Shown here: positions 22,284-31,200 of the stretch, in pieces | Numbering within the stretch: the first letter of the stretch is position 1 | How the letters are laid out: every line of letters begins with the position of its first letter | NCBI GenBank assembly: GCA_964459495.1 | Contig: CAYWNK010000036.1 | Location: 1 to 32,984 of the forward strand | Source of the DNA: CAYWNK01 sp964459495 | GTDB taxonomy: Bacteria; Planctomycetota; UBA1135; GCA-002686595 | Direction: 5' to 3' | Length of the DNA: 32,984 nucleotides | Made by a program: the position numbers and the translations under genes | Notes under the pieces: model-generated | The model's input: the letters and a program-made list of their open reading frames with translations, nothing else | Database searches by the model: none | Told to the model about the DNA's origin: nothing

Positions 22284-25200
22284 TTAGAACTTGCCCGTCA
22301 GGTTGATGAACCAGCCACGGTGGTCGTAGTCGAGGTCGGTGAGGTCGTCCGAGAAATCGGTGAAGTTGAAGCCAACCCCGATGCGCAGGTGGTCGCCCAC
22401 ATGGCGGTGGATGCCGATGAGCCAGCCGTCGCGCCGGTCCCGGGCGGCCTTGACCTCGAGGCTACGCCATTCCAGGTATGCGTCCCAGGCCTTGATGACG
22501 TGCAGGTCGCCACGCAGCACCGTCAGGATCGCCTCGCTGTCAAACCACTCGCCCGCGTCCTTATTGAGTCGAGCCTCACCGCGGCGATAACCCACCTTGG
22601 CACCCAGCGTCACGCTCTCGATCACGTCGATGGCGAGGTCGATCGCGAGCACGTGGGAGCGCTGGGCGTAGTCCAGGAGTGTTGCGTTGGGAACGGCAGC
22701 GTTCGTCTGCCCAGGCGTCGGCACATCCTCGAAGTAGGTGTAGCGCAACAGCATGTTCCAGAAGTCGTTGTCCACCGGTCGCCGGGCGGCGCCGATCGAG
22801 AGCTCGGTGAACTCACCCTGGAAGAAACCTCCGCCCGCGCCGTCGGTGCGGGCCAGGTCGGCCCTGCCGAGCAACGACCAGGTGGGGGTGGCGCTGTACT
22901 TGCCGCCGTTGCGCAGCAGCCAGGTTGTCTGCTCGCCTGCGCCACTCTCGTCTTCGCGGTACTCGACCGCGCTGGTCCAGCGGGCCTTTTCGCGGGTGTA
23001 ACCGAGGCCGACGGAGACGGCCTCGCGTTCGATCGCGCCGCCCAAGGGGGAGGCGAGGTTGCCGACCTCGGCTTCCACCGACGTCGTCCAAGCCTCGGCG
23101 GGGGAGTACTCCAGACCGTAGGCGTGGACGAGCCCCGAGGGGCCCTCACCGTGCTGCAGCCGCTCTTCGCCGAACACCGAGAGGGATTCGGAGTAACGCG
23201 TCTTCGCGCCCAGCACCACCGCGCCGTTGCGCGAGCCAAAACCGGAATCCGTGTTGTCGGCGTCGAGTTGGTAGCCCAGGTAGACGCTGGTGGCGTCGCT
23301 CTTCTGGAACTCGGTCTTCACGTTGGCACCCAGGCCTCCGTTGCCGCCGGAGAGCTCGCCGCCCACCCGCAGCCGATCGGTGATCGCGTAGCTGCCACCA
23401 AGACCGTAGCGGTTGTTGGCGCTGCGGGTGCCGTCGCGGTCGAGGGTCAGCTGGCCGAAGCCATACAAATCCCAGTCCTGGCCGGTGTCGAAGCCGAGCT
23501 TGATGGCGCCGTCGGCGCGCGAGCCCGTCCGCCCCGTTAGGCTGCCCTGTCCGGCGAAGTCGTCCCAGCGCAGGCCGCCGTTCAAGGTCCAGCGCTCGTT
23601 CAGCTTGTGCTCGAGCTCGGCGTCGAGCGCCGAGCTGTCACGGCCAAGGGCGTCGGTCCCGTCGAACTCCAGCCGCACGCTGGTGTTCTTGGATAGCTGC
23701 CGTTCGCCAGCGATGCCAAAGCGCGTCGTATCCCCTGTCGTCAGCAGACCGGGGCCACTGAAGCCGCCCTCGCGGTCCTCGTAGTAGCCGGTCAGTCGTC
23801 CGTTCCCCAACAGGTCGAGGGAACCCTCGACGCGCAGGGCGGTGCCGTCGTCGTCCTCGCTAGCCGTTCCGGCCACGGGGTCGAACAGGAAGCCGCCCGA
23901 GACCGAACTCTGGGCCCCAAATCCCGGGCCCTCGCTGTGGGCACCCTCGACCTTGAGGTAGGTGGTTTCCGACTTGCGCAGGATCAGATCGAGGCCGAGC
24001 AGGTTCTGATCCCCTCCCAGCTGGTCCTGGTGATCGGCTGTTACGCCGACACGCACGTGATCGGTCAGCCAGTGGGATGCCCGTCCGCCCGCCGCGAGGC
24101 TGTCGAAGTCGCCCGTCAACGGCGTGTACTCATAGCGCACGACCAGGTAGACCGGATGACCGGTGATGCTGGTCGTCTGGACGGTCAGTCCGTCGCCGGC
24201 GGTCGACGCGAGCGGGCTCTCCAGAATCACGCGGCCCTGCAGGTAGTCGATCTCGTAGTCCTGGTTCGGAGCCAGGGGCGTTGTCTCCAGCACGATGCCG
24301 GAATCGCGGTCGCGCACCTCGATCCGTAAACGCTCCGAGCCCTGGGTGAGATCGGTGTGCTGCAGGAAGTACAGCGAGCCACCGGTGCCCCGAAACTCCT
24401 CACGTGCAGGAACGGTGCCCGGCTCGGCCAAGAACACGTCAGCCTTGGTGACCGCCTCGCCGCTAGCGGAGACCTCACGGTCGTGCCAGTGGGCCTTGAG
24501 GCCATAGAGCCCGCGCTCGAATTGGGCGAGGTCTGTGTCCAGCTGGTCGGCGACGAAACTACCCCACATCACGTGGAAGTCGTCCCGTTCAAGCCGCACG
24601 TAGAATCGACCTTGGGTGGGCGCGTCCTGAACGGTCGTGCTGTCGTCGCCGTAGACGGGGTAGTGCTGATCCGGATTGATGCGCCGCAGGAGCTGCCGGG
24701 GGTCCTTTTGGTCCAGGTTGTCGAGGATGTCCTCGATCGGTTCATCGCGGGTGTCGAGGCTTGCGGTCAACAGGTACTCGCCCTTGATTTTGCCCTTCGC
24801 GTAGAAAGCCAGACGGCCGTTGACAAAGACATCGTCGTCCAGGTTGTCATCGCCGGTGACCAGGGCCGCCGCGCCGCCTGAGCTACCTGTGCCGACGGTG
24901 AGGTCGGCCAAGGCCACATAGAACCAGTCCTCGTCGGGAACGTGGACGATGCGCTGGACCGAACGGCTGGAGGCCGGGCCGTCGATGCGGATCGGGACCT
25001 TGTGGCTGCCGTGGGTCACGATCTGTTGCACCGCAAAGGAGCCGTTCGAATCGATTGGTACCGGCAGCCCGAATGCGTAGGCAAGCTCGTCCGGGCCAAG
25101 TCCCTGGCCGTTGACGGTCACGGCACCTCCCACTACGGGGATGCCGGACACAAGGCGGTGATTCTCGCCATAGCCCGCCAGCAATGTGGCGCTCGGGTCT

Positions 25201-28200
25201 GCCCCCTCGGGCTCGAGCCAATCACCGCGTAGCACCCGCAGGGACTTGGGCCGCGTTTCGTCGTAGCGGCCATCGGCGTCGTAGACCCGCAGGACGTAGC
25301 GCAGCTGTTCAGGGGCGTCCGCGGGCGGAGTCCATTCCGCGAAGCCGAGTTCATCGAAGGGCACGATACGCATGGGAACATCGCGCTCTGAGGTTCCCTC
25401 GGGGAAGAGCCGCAGTTCCATCCGATCGATCCATAGGCGGTAGTTGGCGTGGGCCTGGAAGCTGGAAGGTTGGCCCGTGAAGCCGGCCTCGGGCCAGGTG
25501 TTCACGTTCAGGGACGGGCGAACCGCTAGGCCGTCGTAGCGCACCTGCACGCCCGCCTCGAGGAGATCCAGATCGGCGCCCTGCTCGGCGGACATGCTCT
25601 TGCCTTGTGCTTCCTTGGCCTGCAGATCGCCTGCTAGCCGCGCGCCGAAGTTCGCTTTGACCATCTTGCCGCGCGTCATGCGCACGACCCGCGGGTTTTC
25701 GGTCGTGATCGCGTAGCCGCTTGGGAGCGTCCTCGGATCGACCTTCAAGATGAAGTTCGAGCCACGCATCTCATCCGGCACATCGGCGCAGGCGATGTGG
25801 TACCGGCCCCAGGCGTCGGTGGTCACCAGCAGGCCCTGGGCGGTGGCGAGCCGAACACCGGGAATTCCGGGTTCACCCTCATCTTGGAATCCGTCGCCGT
25901 CGCGGTCGTCGAACACCTTGCCGATCAGGTCGGTGCAGTCAAAGATGCCATCGGGGACGATGGAGACGCGGGCGCCAGCCACGTCGCTGAGGAGGAAGCC
26001 CGAAGATGCGTCCTGGGCCCAGGCGCGGTTCTCGTATTCTCCGTCGCTGACGCCAGCACCGACGACCATGAGGAGTCGGATCTGGTAGACCTGGTTTGCC
26101 GCGAAGGGCAGGGCTGGCCAGGTCAGGGTGCGTCCGGCGATGGTGGGCTCGAGCGCCATTCCATCGACCTGGGCGGAGCCTGCGACGTACTTGAATCCGG
26201 GGGGCGTCTCGTCCATCACATCGGTGGGGGCGAGGGCCGAGGACAAGGTGTTGGTGACCGTGATGTCGTAGGGGATGAGTTCTCCGCGCACCGCGGAAGT
26301 CTTTGGCGTGGTCTTGGTGACGACCACCGCGCCCTGGATTGCGGGATCCAGGGGTACGTGGTTGTTGACCACGTTGGGATCACCGGCAGCCAGATCGAAG
26401 TCCACGTAGTACAGCGTCGACTGACCCTGCTGGGGCGCGCCCGGGAAGGGCGCTACCTCGAAGGGGTCTGGCAGGCCGGTGGGATCCAACGCGCTGGGCT
26501 CCACGGGCAGGAACGCCGAGGGGAAGGTGGGCAGGAAGCCTGAGGGCGGCGTGAACTCCAGCGAGTACACGCCGGCCGGGAAGGCGCCGACCAGGTCGAA
26601 GCGATAGCGCCCGTCAGCGCCGGTCACCTGATCCTGCTGGCCGGGGACGAGATGGATGGCCGGGTCGAAGCCCACCGGCCCGCGCAGGCTCGCTAGGACG
26701 TTCGGGACAGCTGTGCGCCGGATGGCGTCGTAGACCACACCGCTGGGGTCGAGGGGCAGACTCTGGTTCAGTACGTTCGAGCCACTGAAGAGCTGCAGGC
26801 CGACGATGGCGCCAAGCTGTACCGAAGTGCCCGGGGTGTTGGACGAGGGGTTGCCGTAGATGGTGCCGGTGTCGGGGTGCCGGAAGCGCAGCGAATAGCC
26901 CGAACCCGGGGCGAGGCCCGTGAAGCTGTAGCTACCATCTTGAACCGTGAGCGTCTCGTCGATGACGACTCCGTTCAGCGACAGCTCGACGAGCCAGCCT
27001 TCGACCGGTTCCTCACCCGGCCCCTGTGTGCGGTCGTGATCGGTGTCCTCGTACACAAACCCTGAAACCGTGGCGCTGCCGGGTGCACCGCCGACCTGGA
27101 CCCGCGTCGGGTCATCGTCGTTCGGATTCCCAGGATCGTTGCCGCCTTCGAGTCCGTCGTCGAGGTCGGAGTCGGTGACACCGGAGCCTGCGTTGTTCGA
27201 GCTCCAAGTCGCCTGGTTGTCGATGATCGCGCCGGCGGGCACCTGGCCCTGGACCTGAACGGAAAAGCGCAGGACGGCCTGCTCACCGGGGGCGATCGTG
27301 CCGGCAGCGACACCGGTCAGCAGGGGGGATTGACCACCCACGTCGGGGACCGCGAATCCGCCAAGGCGCGTTGAGCCGGGAACGTAGTCGGTCAGGCTCG
27401 GTACAAGTGGGTCGGTGACCACGACACCGGTGGCGTCTGCGGCACCCACGTTGCGGACTACGATAATGTAGGTCAGCGTATCCCCGCCCACGACGGTCTC
27501 GCCGTTGAGGTCGGCGACCATCTTGGTCGCTTGCAGGGCGGGTTCCGAGCCCACCACCAGCACGGTCGGACTGTCCCCGTTGGCGTCGTTGCCGTCGCTG
27601 TCGGTGGCTTCGGCGGGCTGGCCGGTGCTGGTGACCAGGCCTTGATTGGAGATCACGGTGCCGCCAGAGACGCCGCCATCGACGATGACGCGGAAGGTGA
27701 CCAGGCGCGCACCCGTCGGCAGAGAGCCGATGTTGACCGTCACGGCCCCGGGCACCGTGACGTCAAAGTCACCGGTGTCACCGTCCGCGGCATCACTCAG
27801 GGGCGAGCTGGCCAGTGGCCCGTCTCCGTCGGGGTCCAGCGCCAGGCTCCCGGGCACATAGGTGGTGCCGGCAGGGATTCCATCGGCCAGGACAACGCCG
27901 CCGGCAGGGCCGCTGCCCGTATTGGTGATCAGGATGGAATAGGTCAGCGCATCCCCGGGGGCAAGACCTCCGCCGTTCTCATCGACGACAGTCTTCAGTG
28001 CATCGAGCAGCGCTTCCGCGCCCAGCACCGACTCGGTCGGGTCTCCTGGGGCCGTGGTGTCGGGGTCGTCGCTCTGGACGGGGGTGACGGGGCCAGACCC
28101 TTCACCGTTGGCCTGGATTGTGGCCTGGTTCGAGAGGACCGTGCCGTTGGATAGACCCTCTGCGATTTGGACCTGGAACAGCACCGTGCCGCTGCTGCCT

Positions 28201-31200
28201 ACCGGGACTCGACCCGCAGGTTCACCGGCTGACTGGACCGGGAGTCCGCTCGCGAGGGGCGATGCGCCGCCGGCGTCGACCACGGGCTGGCCATTGAGGA
28301 GGGTCGAGCCGAGTACGTAGGTCGTGTTGGTGGGCACGCTGTCGAAGAGCACAGCGTTTGTCGCATCCTCGTTGCCCTCGTTCGTGAAGGTCAGCGAGTA
28401 GGTGATGGTGTCTCCACCCTCGAGACTGTTGCCGTTGTCGTCGAAGTCGAGCTTGGCAACCCTCAGCGCAGGAGCAGACTGGATCGTGAACAGGGTGGAG
28501 TCATCGTCGTCTCCGTCGCCGGGATCGTTTCCGGTGTCCGTCCCATCGTTGTCGCCGGGGCGATCGGAATCCGATAGGAAAGGATCGGCAAAGCCTTCCG
28601 AAGCGAGGCGTGCCTGGTTGGCGACGACTGTGCCCTGGGGGAGGGATTCGGCGAGCTCCACGTCGAATTCCACCGTCAGGCTGGCGCCGGCATCCAGCGT
28701 TAGGCCGGCTACCGTGATCGACCCCGTACCGTTGGCGCCGCCGCTGGGGTCGCTGGTCAGAGTACCGAGTGCCGGGTCTACGGTGGCATTGGCGAGCGTG
28801 CCCGCGGCGAACTCAGGGGGCAGGTCGTCGGTGAGCACCGATTCCAGCGAACCCGCAGTTCCGGTATTGGTGACCGTGACGACGTAGTGCACGGTGGTGC
28901 CGGCCTCCGCCACGGGCGTTCCGACAGACTTTTCGATATCGAAGACCGGGAGGCTCGCGTCCTGCTGATGGTCGTCTCCAACGTCGTCCCCCTGATCGCC
29001 GGCAGCGGTGCCGATGGTGCCTGAGCCCGCTGCGAAGGCATAGCTACGGGTACCGGGAGCGGTACCGCCGTCGGTGCTGGCAAAGCCGGTTGCAGTGGCG
29101 ACGGTGTTCAGGGTCGATCCGTCTCCGGCGTTCTCATCGAGCTCGACCTCGAATTCGAAGCGCAGGGACTCTTGTCCGTCCAGGAAGCCGTTGCTCCCGG
29201 CGAGCGCCAGGGTGAGCAGACCCGAAACGGAATCGTGGACCAAGGTGTAGTCGCTACCCTCGCTGAGCACGACGTTGCGGCCCCCTGAGATCGTGACCTG
29301 GAAGGGCAGGTTGGTCGGGTCGTTCTCGCGGAGGCCTGTGGGTAGCTGGATCTGGAAGCTGGGCTGCCAGGCGATGCCGTCCCCAGCGTTGTCGACCCGC
29401 ATGACAAGGCCGCCGGGGGTGCCCCAGACGAGGTCGGTGACACCTTCGAGTGCGGTAAGAAGGTTCGGCTCGATGACTGCGATCTGGGGCATGTTGACCG
29501 CGGGCACCGAGACAAGGCTCCCGGATCCGCGCGGGAACTCGTAGCGGAGGTTGGACTCGTTCACGAGCCCAGTCCCGTCCTGGACCGCCTGGATGTTGTC
29601 CACGTACGCGGTGATCTGCAGGTTGACGGCGGGTCCGGAGCCGGCGCTATCGATGTTGCCCAGGCCGAAGGACAGCAGGCCCGTCGCGCCGGCTGCCGGC
29701 TGACTGAGCAAGGCGATGGCTGCACCGTTGGCCTGCTGGACGTCGGTGCCGGTGAGATTCGCGGACACATAGACCAGACCGCTGGGCAGCTGGTCTTCCA
29801 TCTGGACCATGCGCACCTGACCCTGGGGGAAAGTGAAGGATAGGTCGTAGGTGACCTGTTCGCCGGGGGCGTAGGTGCCGTCGCCGCCGGACGCCTCTTG
29901 CTTGTCGTGGAAGATCGCTCCAGCGGACACGACCACGGGGGTCCCGTCGGCCGCCGTGTAGTCGTCGAGGCCGCCGGTTGCACCCCGTCCGTCGGTGCCG
30001 CCGCTACTCAGGCTGTGCCAGTCGACTTGGGCGGTGTTGGAAAGCACCTCGCCAGGTTGGACGGCTGCACCGACGAGGAACTCCAAGTCAAAGGAGTAGG
30101 CGGCGCCGGGCGCCAGGCTGCCCGCGGGCCGATACACGTAGGTCGTGACGCCGGAGGCGGTGGTCGAAGCCTGCAGCGTCCCGGGATTGTCGGGGTTCGC
30201 GATGACGGCCGGATTGAGCAGGTCCTGATCCGCGAGGTCACGGATCTCGAGTCCGTAGGCGACGCCGTCCCCTGCGTTGAACAGGTTGAACGCGTAGCGG
30301 ATCTTGTCTCCGGCCTGGAGCCCGCGTGTAGCGTCCTGCAGGTCGAAGGACACGAAGGTCTTGTCGATCGTCAGCGACGGTTCGGTGACCGTGACGCGCG
30401 CGGCCGAGGAGGGGATCGCGGTCTCGGTCGCGCCGCCGTCGCTGGAGGCCCAGGTGAAGCTCGCAGTGTTGTCCAGGTTGACCTGGGCTTGGTTGCTGGC
30501 CACGTTGGCGACGCGGGCGGTGACGAGGATCTGGGCCTGGGCGCCTGCGGGGATGCGGTCCCAGGCAAGATCTAGGGCGTCGCCGGCGGACCCGTCGACC
30601 ACGGTCGCGCCGAGCGCTACGGAGTTGTCGCTGAAGCCCACCAGGGCCAGGCCCGCGGGCAGGCTGTCTTGGATGCGGACGTCGTACAGCACGCCGCCGA
30701 CCGGTACCTGCGGCACGCTAAGCGTGAACACGACCTCGTCACCAATGTTGCCGGTGCCCGCGCTGGCGGTTTTGCCCATCCCTGCGGGCGCCTCGGTGGT
30801 GACCTTGGCTGTGGCGTCGACGGTCGACCCGTAGTTGCGGCGCTCAATCCCGTCGCTGCTCGGCTTCGAGAAGGCGGCGGTCACGCGGGCGGTGGCGGTG
30901 TAGGTCGCTCCTGCGCCGATCGTAGCGTCGGTGGTGGCGTCAAAGTCCAGGACCAGCTCGGAGGCCGGACCGAGCACCTGTCCATCGCTGAGTGTCCAGG
31001 TCGAAACCCCGGTGGAGGCTGTGTAGACGGGTGGCGCAAGGGTGACGGGCAACCCGTTGAGGGTTGCGCTGAAGTTGGTCGGTGTGGCCTGGCGAAGACC
31101 GACGGGGAGCTGGGCCTGGAAGGTCGTGTTGTAGGCGGGGCCACTGCCGGAGTTGGTGGCTGTGAAGCGCAGCCGCACAGCTTCGCTGGCTCCTACGCTG

